DNA of 64,000 bases from Rossellomorea sp. BNER (lineage in GTDB: Bacteria; Bacillota; Bacilli; Bacillales; Bacillaceae_B): the NCBI GenBank assembly GCA_024213275.1, contig JANAVG010000010.1:1-64000 (forward strand). The letters run 5' to 3'. Shown here one piece after another: positions 25,002 to 33,386 of the stretch. Made by a program: the position numbers and the translations under genes. The notes beneath the pieces are model-generated. The model searched no databases. It had not been told where the DNA came from and worked only from the letters and a program-made list of their open reading frames with translations. Every line of letters starts with the position of its first letter. Within the stretch, counting starts at the first letter, position 1.

Positions 25002-25495
25002 TGTCACGTGAAAAAAAATTAAGCTATTTAACCCTGTTTATAGCGATGTCAGCACTTGGTGCAATGGTGAAAATACCTGCAATTATCGGGACTGTTGCAT
25101 TAGATTCCCTTCCGGCATTAATTGCTTCAGTTTTATTAGGACCAATAGGGGGAGCGATTGTAGCATCACTAGGACATATTATTTCTGCACTTCTTTCAGG
25201 CTTACCTTTAGGCCCATTTCATTTGCTCATAGCGATCGAAATGGCTATTCTCGTATTCCTTTTTGGAGTACTCTATAAAATAGGAAAGAAACGATTTTCA
25301 TATTTTCTATTCATTGTAGGGAATGCATTCGTGGCACCACTCCCATTTCTATTTATCATTCATGCAAACTTCTATATTTCTATATTACCATCATTATTTA
25401 TAGGAACGATCATGAACATCCTTTTAGCCATTATTGTTCTTCCAAGATTACAGGGGTTAAACCGTTCTAAGCATAAGGAAGTTCATGTTAGATGA
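25001..25495 (+). CDS. cblT: ECF transporter S component, probable alpha-ribazole transporter CblT
   Basis: A 164-residue membrane protein with five to six helices of the ECF substrate-binding (S) family. It starts LSYLTLFIAMSALGAMVKIP and carries SLPALIASVLLGPIGGAIVASLG. S components pair with a shared energizing module encoded elsewhere. Its position between the adenosyltransferase and a PurM-like kinase matches the cblT-cblS arrangement described in Listeria and Geobacillus, where CblT imports alpha-ribazole. Start ATG shares its first base with the preceding stop codon. Confidence 0.75.
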   Translation: MSREKKLSYLTLFIAMSALGAMVKIPAIIGTVALDSLPALIASVLLGPIGGAIVASLGHIISALLSGLPLGPFHLLIAIEMAILVFLFGVLYKIGKKRFSYFLFIVGNAFVAPLPFLFIIHANFYISILPSLFIGTIMNILLAIIVLPRLQGLNRSKHKEVHVR

Positions 25496-26211
25496 GAGAT
25501 GTTCAAATAATTCCCATTATGAATGATGAATATTTACTATTTGCTTCTGATAATAGTGGGGGAATAGGAATGAAAGAGCTTGATGAAATCAAAGTTCCCT
25601 ATAAGCTATTAGCCTATTATTCTTTTAGAGTTGCATTTATGGAATGCATAGCAGCAGGTGGTGACCCAGTGACAGTCGTTGTCTCAAACTTCTGTGGTGA
25701 AGGAGTCTGGGATCAGCTAGTGGAAGGTATAGAGCTAGGTTTAGATGAAGTAGGAATGAAAACTATAGAGATTACGGGTAGTAGTGAAAGTAATATGAAT
25801 ATGATTCAATCTGCACTTGGTGTATTAGTAATAGGCAAGTCTAATAAAGTTCAAAATAACCCCTTAACTTATACAAAAGATTTAGAAATTGCACTGATAG
25901 GATCACCACTTGTTGGCAAAGAAGTAATCGATCAGCCGAAAGAAATTGCTCCATTATCAATGGCTAACTATTTTTGTACGCTTGAAGGTTTTGTAGTTAT
26001 GCCAGTTGGTTCAAAAGGGATATTACATGAGTTAAAGCTTTTATTCCCTGAAGAGCATCTAAGAAATGAGAGTTTGGAATGTGCTATTGATTTAAATAAA
26101 TCATCTGGTCCATCTACTTGTTTTATCATTGTTTATTCGAGTAAAGAAATAGAAAAGGTTAGGGAATTTGCGGGAAATTTATATACCTCGATTCAATATA
26201 ATAAAGAATAA
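25492..26211 (+). CDS. cblS: PurM-like protein, probable alpha-ribazole kinase CblS
   Basis: A 239-residue protein with AIR-synthase/PurM-like features: SDNSGGIGMKELDEIKVP near residue 19 (the acidic nucleotide loop), FMECIAAGGDPVTVVVSNF near 49, and a C-terminal lobe with DLEIALIGSPLVGKEV. In Listeria and Geobacillus such a protein phosphorylates alpha-ribazole to alpha-ribazole phosphate, bypassing CobT. No cobT or bluB is visible here, so CblTS would supply the lower ligand from salvage. ATG overlaps cblT (ATGA). It is the last gene of the operon. Confidence 0.78.
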   Translation: MRDVQIIPIMNDEYLLFASDNSGGIGMKELDEIKVPYKLLAYYSFRVAFMECIAAGGDPVTVVVSNFCGEGVWDQLVEGIELGLDEVGMKTIEITGSSESNMNMIQSALGVLVIGKSNKVQNNPLTYTKDLEIALIGSPLVGKEVIDQPKEIAPLSMANYFCTLEGFVVMPVGSKGILHELKLLFPEEHLRNESLECAIDLNKSSGPSTCFIIVYSSKEIEKVREFAGNLYTSIQYNKE

Positions 26212-26250
26212 ATTATCTTTTTGTCCCTTTTATTTAATGGTCATATTTAT

Positions 26251-26306
26251 TTTGTCCCCTTAATACAATATTGGTGTTGATGTTTAGAACCATATTAAAG
26301 GGGATA
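26251..26306 (+). promoter_or_regulatory. Possible ribosome-site-masking inverted repeat
   Basis: TTGTCCCCTTAATA (from 26252) is an imperfect inverted match of TATTAAAGGGGATA (26293-26306), which contains the Shine-Dalgarno of the next gene. This could hide the site or be chance in AT-rich DNA. Confidence 0.3.
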
Positions 26307-26310
26307 AAGA

Positions 26311-26640
26311 ATGAGTAAAATAGTAGTCAAATTAAGCGTACTCATAGTCTTGCTTTTGATATTTAGCCTTCTAGTTGCTTATAAAGCAATGGAGTTACCT
26401 AGCAAAGAAAAAGTAAGTATTGAAGAGAAGTATTACCAAGTAGATGGAAGGGATCAACTGAGAGGCGTTAAGAACAAAAAAGGATTAAAATTGGAAAGCG
26501 GGACAAAGAAGTGCGCAATGGAATTCAGCAATAGCCAGATTTTTTTCATTCAATGTGATAAGTATTTAGACTATAAAATTGGTGAAGAAGTGTTTATTGA
26601 AGTTAAAGGAAATCAATTAATGAAAATTCGTCGTAAATAA
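26311..26640 (+). CDS. Membrane-anchored hypothetical protein (109 aa)
   Basis: Residues 5-25 form one hydrophobic helix (VVKLSVLIVLLLIFSLLVAY), followed by a mainly hydrophilic domain outside the membrane containing two cysteines (KKCAMEF and FIQCDKY) that could form a disulfide. The C-terminal part alternates strand-like segments (GEEVFIEVKGNQLMKI). ATG follows AAAGGGGATAAAG. No family is recognised. It is downstream of the cobalamin operon but separated by 99 bases and probably independent. Confidence 0.55.
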   Translation: MSKIVVKLSVLIVLLLIFSLLVAYKAMELPSKEKVSIEEKYYQVDGRDQLRGVKNKKGLKLESGTKKCAMEFSNSQIFFIQCDKYLDYKIGEEVFIEVKGNQLMKIRRK

Positions 26641-26746
26641 ATTTCCCATCTTGTTGATAGAGAAGGAATTTATCCGAAATGTTCAACAACCTTTTCTGAA
26701 AATAAGATAATATATGATAAAATGAGACTCTTGAGTTGGTGAATAA

Positions 26747-27139
26747 ATGTCAGCAATTATTTTATTCGATGGTGTTTGTCACTTTTGCAATCACTCCGTG
26801 CAATTTATATTGAAGAGAGATTCAAAAGAATATTTTAAATTTGCCTCATTACAGAGTAATATCGGTAAAAAATTAATAGAAAATAATAGGATTCCACAAG
26901 ATCTTAATAGTATGATTTTTATTGAAAATGACAAAGTTTACAAGAAATCTACGGCCGCCTTAAAGATATGTTCACATTTAGATGGGCTTTGGAAAATGGG
27001 TAGGATATTTTTGTTTGTTCCAGTACCTATTCGTGACTATTTTTACAATATTATTTCTAGAAATCGCTATAAGTGGTTTGGAAAAAGCGAAAGTTGCCGA
27101 ATTCCTTCTGCTAATGAAAGGAATCGTTTTTTAGAATAA
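26747..27139 (+). CDS. DCC-family thiol-disulfide oxidoreductase (DUF393, YuxK-like)
   Basis: A 130-residue thioredoxin-fold protein. The N-terminal DGVCHFCNHSVQFIL carries the family DxxCxxC redox motif near residue 10; KFASLQS follows near 36, and the C-terminal YKWFGKSESCRIPS is typical. Members are predicted thiol-disulfide oxidoreductases of unknown substrate. ATG at 26747. A terminator follows closely, so it is monocistronic. Confidence 0.85.
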   Translation: MSAIILFDGVCHFCNHSVQFILKRDSKEYFKFASLQSNIGKKLIENNRIPQDLNSMIFIENDKVYKKSTAALKICSHLDGLWKMGRIFLFVPVPIRDYFYNIISRNRYKWFGKSESCRIPSANERNRFLE

Positions 27140-27152
27140 GCTTAATCTTTGA

Positions 27153-27177
27153 AGCAGTCCAGTCGGGCTGTTTTTTT
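27153..27177 (+). terminator. Terminator after DCC-family gene
   Basis: CAGTCC pairs with GGGCTG around AGTC, followed by seven T. Confidence 0.8.
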
Positions 27178-27362
27178 ACGTTAAAATGAGAGAGTTCCAA
27201 TCAAATGGAAATGACTAACTATACACGAAAACTTGATGAAAGTTTTCCTATAGAGGCTGCCATTTGTTGAAAATACTTTTGGTATGATACACTTGGAAAA
27301 ACTTAAAGTCATTATTAAAAACATAAAAAAACTTTTCAATTTATTAGATTAGGAGAGATTTA

Positions 27363-27662
27363 GTGAAACTTATTTCCTATCATTCTTACCATAAAACGAT
27401 AAGAAAATTCCTCGATAATCAGCTAGTTTATCAAAAATTTGAATACAAACTCGAACTATACAAGAGTGGGATTATTACCTATTCAGATTCCTTTCCATTG
27501 CATACCGTTTTAGATATTTCTTTTAAATCCTTTACTAATGGGGAGGGACTTGTTTACCTTCATACCAATCGAGGGTTATATTCTTATTATGTAAAAGCCG
27601 AACCGAAAGAATTCATACGGGAATTTAAAAAGCTTAAGTCAATAAACAAACGTAAACGATAA
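27363..27662 (+). CDS. Hypothetical protein, PH-like strand pattern (99 aa)
   Basis: A GTG-initiated gene after TTAGGAGAGA. The 99-residue product has alternating strand-like segments (KFEYKLELYKSGIITYS, VLDISFKSF, GLVYLHTNRGLYSYYVK) and a final basic helix (EFIREFKKLKSINKRKRK-like). The pattern resembles small PH-domain-like proteins of Bacillus, but no defined family is assigned. It stands alone between terminator-bounded genes. Confidence 0.5.
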   Translation: MKLISYHSYHKTIRKFLDNQLVYQKFEYKLELYKSGIITYSDSFPLHTVLDISFKSFTNGEGLVYLHTNRGLYSYYVKAEPKEFIREFKKLKSINKRKR

Positions 27663-27729
27663 CTTTATTATGTAAACTTAAATGCATATTTGAAACCTAT
27701 CAAAGTAGATAGGTTCATTGGATTAATAA

Positions 27730-27969
27730 TTAGGAACCATTGGATTTAGGATCTAATGATTTAGTCAAGGAATTAGTATTATTTAGAGACTCGATTGCTT
27801 GTAATAAACGTTTATCATTTTCTGTTTTATTTTTCATAAAGGTCATTACTTTAAAAATAAATACAATCGATAAAATGGCGATAAATAATAAAATTGCCAT
27901 ATAAATAATTCCGAATAGACCAAATAATAATCCGAAGATAGCCTCTGCACCTGTCCCTGTTTCGGTCAT
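27730..27969 (-). CDS. Small single-pass membrane protein (79 aa)
   Basis: Starts MTETGTGAEAIFGLLFGLFG at ATG 27969, chosen because AAAGGAGGGG lies directly upstream; a longer frame would include that site in the coding region. One or two hydrophobic helices (GIIYMAILLFIAILSIVFIF) are followed by a charged tail (MKNKTENDKRLLQAIESL) that could form a coiled coil. No family is recognised. Confidence 0.6.
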   Translation of the reverse strand: MTETGTGAEAIFGLLFGLFGIIYMAILLFIAILSIVFIFKVMTFMKNKTENDKRLLQAIESLNNTNSLTKSLDPKSNGS

Positions 27970-28035
27970 GAAAACCCCTCCTTTTTCCATTTATTTTTAC
28001 AATATATGAAGAAATATACACTACATTCCAATACA

Positions 28036-28068
28036 TTAAAAAGCATCCCGAAAAGGAATGCTTTTAAT
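28036..28068 (-). terminator. Terminator of the DUF3817 gene
   Basis: On the minus strand AAAAGCAT pairs with ATGCTTTT (plus inner pairs), followed by a short T-run. Confidence 0.7.
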
Positions 28069-28077
28069 GATTTATTC

Positions 28078-28374
28078 TTAAGCAAACTTCGCTTTTTTTA
28101 ACTTGTTATCAAGTACGATGTTCCCGAATGGGATAAAGGCTACCAATACAGAACTAAAAACCCATAAAAAGGACCAACGAATTTTGAAAGTAGTGTAAGC
28201 AATGAAAATTAAATATAGAATAAAGAAAAAACCATGAAGTGATCCTACAAGTTTTACTGCTTCAGGGTAGTCGAAAATATATTTAAGGGGCATTGCGATA
28301 AATAAAAGAATTAATAATGAAGCTCCTTCTATGAAACCCATCAATCTAAACTTACCAATTGTTGTATTAAACAT
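28078..28374 (-). CDS. DUF3817 membrane protein (YdzA-like)
   Basis: A 98-residue membrane protein starting MFNTTIGKFRLMGFIEGASL at ATG 28374 (site TTGGAGGTTT). Three predicted helices carry the DUF3817 pattern: FRLMGFIEGASLLILL, then KLVGSLHGFFFILYLIF and a final SFLWVFSSVLVAFIPFG. The family is widespread in Bacillus and Actinobacteria with no known function. It is monocistronic with its own terminator. Confidence 0.8.
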   Translation of the reverse strand: MFNTTIGKFRLMGFIEGASLLILLFIAMPLKYIFDYPEAVKLVGSLHGFFFILYLIFIAYTTFKIRWSFLWVFSSVLVAFIPFGNIVLDNKLKKAKFA

Positions 28375-28520
28375 TCTAAACCTCCAAATATCGTAAAAGA
28401 CTACCATTATTATATAACCTATAGACAAAAACAGAAAGAAAAAAAACCTTGTTCATAATAATGTCATGAAATAATCGATTCAGGTTGGGCAACACCCGAA
28501 ACAGTTAATATTTATCGAAA

Positions 28521-28955
28521 TTATAGTTTTTTGTACATTAGTTTATGGGGTCCAATGTGTTCAATAGTAAAGGTTTCACCTTTTTCTTGTAACTGTAGTT
28601 TTTTATAGTACTCACTAACGGTTATTCTTGCGTTACACCACCATAACCCTACTAATTGTTTCTTCATCAACTTTTCAGCAAAAAGGATCAGTTCACTACC
28701 AGCATTTTGTCCTCTAAATTCTGTTAATGTGGCCATCCCCCTTAAACGAAACTGTTTTTCCTCATTAAAGTCAGCATGTTTTTCCTTATAAAATGATGCA
28801 ATACTGACTAACTTCCCTTTATAGTAAGCACCTAAATGAAAATTTTTTTCCTCATGATCACCAGGATATTGGCATTCTTCGATTGTTTGATTAGGGCGTA
28901 ATATCGCTTGTCTCATTTCATATGTATCCTCTGGCCTGATTATTTTAATATCCAT
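28521..28955 (-). CDS. GNAT-family N-acetyltransferase
   Basis: A 144-residue acetyltransferase. Strand 4 and the acetyl-CoA loop are RLRGMATLTEFRGQNAGSEL near residues 69-88, followed by FAEKLMKK and WWCNARITVSEYYKKL (motif B); the ending IEHIGPHKLMYKKL is typical of the YitI/ElaA-like branch. ATG at 28955 follows GAGGAGGAG. Substrate unknown. Confidence 0.75.
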   Translation of the reverse strand: MDIKIIRPEDTYEMRQAILRPNQTIEECQYPGDHEEKNFHLGAYYKGKLVSIASFYKEKHADFNEEKQFRLRGMATLTEFRGQNAGSELILFAEKLMKKQLVGLWWCNARITVSEYYKKLQLQEKGETFTIEHIGPHKLMYKKL

Positions 28956-29158
28956 CAAAAACTCCTCCTCATAATTAATATGTACCTATCATATTAGGTT
29001 TGATAAAAAATAAAAATAAACGTTTTCCAAAGAGGGACGATAACTAAATCTTATAAACAACTGCTTATAAGAAAATTGTAAAGTTTTTGTACCATTATTA
29101 TCCCTTTATGATAATCTTTATAATAAAAAGAGAATATTTAACATTGGATGTGTTCTTA

Positions 29159-29464
29159 TTGGAAAAAGGATTTACAAATGTAATGGAAGAGATTGTCACA
29201 ACACTTGTAAAAGTTGCGATGTTAAGTCCAGATTATCAAACATTTTGTCGGTGTAAAAAGTGCAGAAATGATATTATCTCCTTAAGTTTAAATGGGTTAC
29301 CTAATCATTATGTCACCACAAAAGAAGGAAGAGATATGGTGTTTGAAAGTCTTAACACTCATGATAACCGGATGTGGATTAATAAGCGCATAATTAGCGC
29401 CATTCACCTTGTAGGAAAATATCCAAAACATGGTGAACGAAATTGCCTCTTGAACGAACTGTAA
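29159..29464 (+). CDS. ComFB-like late competence protein
   Basis: About 101 residues. The ComFB pattern is visible: NVMEEIVTTLVKVAML near residue 6, the cysteine cluster FCRCKKCRNDIISLSLNGLP near residues 24-43, then YVTTKEGR. ComFB lies between comFA and comFC in B. subtilis and recent work ties ComFB domains to cyclic dinucleotide binding in other bacteria. Here it stands alone, away from comFA and comFC. The start is uncertain: TTG at 29159 gives the family's usual length, while the frame stays open upstream to 29087 through a promoter-like AT-rich region. Confidence 0.7.
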   Translation: MEKGFTNVMEEIVTTLVKVAMLSPDYQTFCRCKKCRNDIISLSLNGLPNHYVTTKEGRDMVFESLNTHDNRMWINKRIISAIHLVGKYPKHGERNCLLNEL

Positions 29465-29559
29465 ATGTTAATACTTTACATATATTGTTTATATAAACTT
29501 TTCTTATAAATGTAAACATATTGATATACCCTTATCTAAAAAACAGAAGGAGTGTATGT

Positions 29560-30354
29560 ATGAATATTTCATTAAATGGGAAAAAAGCATTAATCACCGG
29601 TTCAACTAGCGGGATAGGGTTTGTCATTGCTAAAACATTAGCAAGGGCAGGTGCCTCTGTTATGATTAATGGCAAATCCAAACAGAAGGTCCTTTCAAGT
29701 CTGGAGATTCTCAGAAAAGAATTCCCATCAACCGAAATATCGGGTGTAACTGCTGACCTCAGTAAAAAAATTGAGGTATCAAATCTTATTTCTGCCTGCC
29801 CAGAAGCCGATATCTTGGTTAATAATCTTGGCATTTTTGAACCTCGACCATTTTTTGAAATATCAGATGATGACTGGGATTTATATATTGAAACGAATCT
29901 AATGTCCGCTATTCGCCTATCCAGACATTTTGCAAAAGGGATGATTGAAAAAAATTGGGGGCGTATTCTGAATAATACAAGCATCACTCCAGGTTTTTTT
30001 CAAGGTGAAATGGTGCATTATGGGACAACCAAGGCTGCACTACTAGCATTCTCGAGAGGTCTTGCGGAATCACTTACAAATACTAATATTACGGTAAATG
30101 CATTTATACCAGGTCCAACTAAAACTCAAAAAGTTGAGAAGTCCATTACTGAAATGGCTGAAGAGGCTGGGGAGTCTTTTAAACAATTTGAAAAAAAACT
30201 ATTTACTGAAAGTCTACCTTCATCAGTACTGAAGAGATTTGTGTCAACAGAAGAAGTCGCAAATCTAGTTGTCTTTCTTGCTTCGCATCAGGCTTCCGGT
30301 ATCACAGGCTCAGCGTTTAAAGTAGATGGAGGCATCACTCGTTCGATTGTTTAA
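29560..30354 (+). CDS. Short-chain dehydrogenase/reductase
   Basis: A 264-residue SDR. NAD(P)-binding TGSTSGIG is near residue 12, NNLG near 88, and the catalytic Ser in ILNNTSITP and YGTTK (Tyr-xxx-Lys) near 135-160, with the C-terminal substrate lid ending SGITGSAFKVDGGI. ATG at 29560 follows AGAAGGAGTG; the frame is open upstream but without signals. Related to 3-oxoacyl-ACP reductase-like enzymes. It is followed 30 bases later by a glyoxalase-family gene, so a shared small detoxification role is possible. Confidence 0.85.
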   Translation: MNISLNGKKALITGSTSGIGFVIAKTLARAGASVMINGKSKQKVLSSLEILRKEFPSTEISGVTADLSKKIEVSNLISACPEADILVNNLGIFEPRPFFEISDDDWDLYIETNLMSAIRLSRHFAKGMIEKNWGRILNNTSITPGFFQGEMVHYGTTKAALLAFSRGLAESLTNTNITVNAFIPGPTKTQKVEKSITEMAEEAGESFKQFEKKLFTESLPSSVLKRFVSTEEVANLVVFLASHQASGITGSAFKVDGGITRSIV

Positions 30355-30384
30355 GGTCTATATTAATTTAAGGGAGGCAGGAAG

Positions 30385-30780
30385 ATGAAGAAAAAATCCT
30401 CAATTACTGGGCCGATTTCTGCTCAAGTAAATACTGTTTTTATTCATGTAACGGATTTAAAAAAAGCTGCTCAATGGTACTCTGATTTGTTTGGGCTAGA
30501 AATAAATCTAGAAGATGTTCATTCACCTGTTTACAATATCCCTGTAAAAGGGGATACAGGCATAACACTAGATGACCATGCATTCGATGCATCATTTCAA
30601 CATTCCCCTTCAAAAAACCCATGTTTCAACTTCTTCACCTTAAACATCGAAGAGGCTTATACATTTGTTAAAAACAAGGGAATAAAGATTACTAGGGAAA
30701 TTGAAAAGGTAAATGACAACACCATTTGGTTTAATATTGAAGATATAGATGGAAATCAAATTATGATTTGTAATTGCTAA
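30385..30780 (+). CDS. VOC-family (glyoxalase-like) protein
   Basis: A 131-residue single-module VOC protein: FIHVTDLKKAAQWYSDLFGL near residues 20-39, central GITLDDHAF, and the C-terminal FNIEDIDGNQIMI with the typical acidic residue. These proteins serve as glyoxalases, dioxygenases or drug-binding proteins. ATG follows AAGGGAGGCAGGAAG. Probably co-transcribed with the preceding SDR. Confidence 0.8.
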   Translation: MKKKSSITGPISAQVNTVFIHVTDLKKAAQWYSDLFGLEINLEDVHSPVYNIPVKGDTGITLDDHAFDASFQHSPSKNPCFNFFTLNIEEAYTFVKNKGIKITREIEKVNDNTIWFNIEDIDGNQIMICNC

Positions 30781-31072
30781 GAAGCCTAAACTCCTAATGT
30801 AAACAGTTGCTATGAGAAACATTAATACTTTTGAGTCTCTGAAGTTTTATATATATTTAGCTTTTTAGTATTCATTGTAATTATATACCTAAATCAGTAT
30901 AGTAAAATAAGGTACAGAACGATTAATTACTGATTACTTAAGGAATAGGCACAGTAATCCCTATTTAGTTTAATACTATATTGTATTTAAGTATTCACAA
31001 TTAAGAAGGAAACCATTTAAAAATAGACGAAAAGTAGCATTATTAAATATTTTGAAGCAAAGGGGTATTGTT

Positions 31073-31366
31073 ATGAATCACTCTCATGTTTATTTTAATC
31101 TGAAAGATTCTTCTTTATTTACAAGTTTAGATGATTACCGTTTTGTGTTAACTAAAAATCCAATGCTACAAAACTATAAAGTATCCCTTCAACTAAGACC
31201 ATTAACGGCTACTCAAGATCTAATTTGTCTTTTTACTAGAGACTTTACATCGAAAAAAAGTTTATACGATTTTCTAATTGCCATCTTACCCGAGTATATT
31301 CTAGATTCTATTCGGGTTAGACAAGTATTCTTAAAAATGATGAATTTTGTTGAACATGGATTTTAA
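31073..31366 (+). CDS. Hypothetical protein (97 aa)
   Basis: ATG at 31073 follows AAAGGGGTATTG. The product contains HVYFNLKDSSLFTSLDDYRF, a KVSLQLRPLTATQDLICLF strand region and a C-terminal helix SLYDFLIAILPEYIL. No membrane helix or known motif. No family is recognised. Bounded by AT-rich intergenic DNA upstream and a palindromic element downstream. Confidence 0.5.
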   Translation: MNHSHVYFNLKDSSLFTSLDDYRFVLTKNPMLQNYKVSLQLRPLTATQDLICLFTRDFTSKKSLYDFLIAILPEYILDSIRVRQVFLKMMNFVEHGF

Positions 31367-31449
31367 CTATCTTATTCATTACTACAATTTAAAGATTTTT
31401 ATAAGATCATCTCTAAGACATTGGCTTTTTAATTAGTAACTCAAAAGGT

Positions 31450-31542
31450 GTGTCAAAAAAGTAGATTTTCTGTGATTATAACCCTTTAATACAATTATAA
31501 GGGTTATAAATCTTTGTTTTAGACATTAAGCATATTTGACAC
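31450..31542. repeat. 93-bp palindromic element with GTGTCAAA ends
   Basis: Terminal inverted repeats GTGTCAAA (31450-31457) and TTTGACAC (31535-31542), with a second nested inverted repeat GATTATAACCCTT and AAGGGTTATAAATC. Size and symmetry fit a miniature inverted-repeat element; the inner hairpin with its T-run could also act as a terminator. Confidence 0.55.
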
Positions 31543-31646
31543 TATAATTTTGGGATCTCCCCCTTCAGTTACATTATTTTGATCAATTAAGGTAGGGTTT
31601 TTTATATCGTTAAAAGAAAAAAAGCTTGATTAGGGGTTGTGTCACT

Positions 31647-33386
31647 TTGAAAGTATTTTTGTTTCTTAAAGCCTATCGAATACCTATGGCTATTGCATGG
31701 TTTTTAATGTTAGTAGAGCTTACTGTAGAACTTCTACATCCTTTATTTATGGCAAGAATTATTGATGAAGGAATTCTTAAAGGAGATTTAGATTCCGTTT
31801 TGTTTTGGGGTGGAATAATGGTAGGGATGTCATTCATCGCATTTTTCTCCGGAATAACAAATTCCTTTTTTGCCGCTCATGTTAGTCAAGGTTTTGGATA
31901 TGATGTGCGTTCCAGATTATTCAATAAAATACAAACCTTTTCATTCGCCAATTTAAATAAAATTCCAACTTCTTCCCTCATAACGAGAATGACCAATGAT
32001 GTAACTCAAATTCAAAATACAGTTTTCATGAGTCTTAGAATTATGCTTCGAGCTCCATTACTTGTAATTGGTGCCACGGTAATGGCTTTATTTGTAAACG
32101 TTCATCTTGCTCTAATGCTTATATTAGTCATTCCTTTTCTGTGGATTTTTCTAATCATTATTTTCAAGAAAGGTTGGGGAAAATTCAAGACTGTTCAGCA
32201 AAAATTAGATTCAGTCAATGAAGTGATCAGAGAAAATCTAACTGGAATAAGACTCATTAGAGTTTTTCTAAGAAAAAATTTTGAAATTGACCGTTTTAAA
32301 CAATCCAATCAAAAGTTGAAAAATAACACGACAAAAGCACTTCGTTTAATGGAAGTAACTCTTCCGATTTTGCTTTTTGTTATGAATTTATCCATCATAT
32401 TTGTTCTCTGGTTTGGAAGTATTGAAGTGAATAGCGGTGGTGCAAAAGTAGGAGAAGTTGTTGCCATTATCAACTATGCAACAAGAATTACCTCTGTATT
32501 TTCGATTTTCTCATTTATCATTTTAAATTTCTCTCGTGCAAAAGCCTCCTCCCATAGAATTATTGAAGTATTAGAAACGGATGTCGATTTACAGGATTCG
32601 GAAGATGCTCAAAACTCATTACGGATTCAAAAAGGAGAAATCGAGTTTAAAAATGTTTCTTTTACATATCCAAATCATGATGAACACATATTAAAAGACG
32701 TAAATTTCAAATTAAATCAAGGTGAAACAATGGCTATCATGGGAGCTACCGGATCAGGGAAATCATCACTTTTTCAATTAATCCCAAGACTATATGATAC
32801 TTCAATTGGAGATCTTTTGATCGATGATGTAAATGTCAAATCTTATAAAATGAAGAACCTTAGGGATGATATCGGTTATGTACCACAAGAAGCGCTGCTT
32901 TTCACAGGCACAATTAAAGAAAATATTGCATGGGGAAAGGAAAAAGCTACTTCAGAAGAAATTATACAAGCAGCAAAAGATGCACAGATTCATAGGACTA
33001 TTTCTGAATTACCTAACGGGTATGACACAAAAATTGGACAACGTGGAATCAATTTATCTGGAGGACAAAAACAACGAATCTCTATCGCAAGAGCTCTAGT
33101 TAGAAAGCCAAAAATATTATTACTTGATGATTGCACTAGTGCACTTGATCTTCAAACGGAAGCAAAGCTATTAAAATGTTTAAAAAATTATTCATGCACA
33201 ACAATATTGATCACACAAAAGATAAGCACTGCTATTGAATCAAATTCTATCTTACTATTAGATAATGGGAAAATCATTGGTCAAGGAGACCATAATCGTT
33301 TATTGAACTCTTCTATCCTTTATCAAAAGATCTTTCAATCACAGTTTGGGAAGGAGACTGTTAATCATGAGAAAGCATACGAATAA
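31647..33386 (+). CDS. yfiB: Heterodimeric ABC exporter, subunit 1 (YfiB-like)
   Basis: About 579 residues: six-helix exporter domain followed by an ATPase domain. Walker A is GATGSGKSS and the signature LSGGQKQR. The Walker B end reads LLLDDCTSALD, with Asp in place of the catalytic Glu, and the switch position is LITQKIST with Gln instead of His. This subunit therefore carries the degenerate site, as in BmrC/BmrD and TM287/288-type heterodimers. TTG at 31647 is preferred because GGGG lies before it. The partner gene overlaps its end. Similarity to B. subtilis YfiBC is from memory; the substrate is unknown. Confidence 0.85.
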   Translation: MKVFLFLKAYRIPMAIAWFLMLVELTVELLHPLFMARIIDEGILKGDLDSVLFWGGIMVGMSFIAFFSGITNSFFAAHVSQGFGYDVRSRLFNKIQTFSFANLNKIPTSSLITRMTNDVTQIQNTVFMSLRIMLRAPLLVIGATVMALFVNVHLALMLILVIPFLWIFLIIIFKKGWGKFKTVQQKLDSVNEVIRENLTGIRLIRVFLRKNFEIDRFKQSNQKLKNNTTKALRLMEVTLPILLFVMNLSIIFVLWFGSIEVNSGGAKVGEVVAIINYATRITSVFSIFSFIILNFSRAKASSHRIIEVLETDVDLQDSEDAQNSLRIQKGEIEFKNVSFTYPNHDEHILKDVNFKLNQGETMAIMGATGSGKSSLFQLIPRLYDTSIGDLLIDDVNVKSYKMKNLRDDIGYVPQEALLFTGTIKENIAWGKEKATSEEIIQAAKDAQIHRTISELPNGYDTKIGQRGINLSGGQKQRISIARALVRKPKILLLDDCTSALDLQTEAKLLKCLKNYSCTTILITQKISTAIESNSILLLDNGKIIGQGDHNRLLNSSILYQKIFQSQFGKETVNHEKAYE

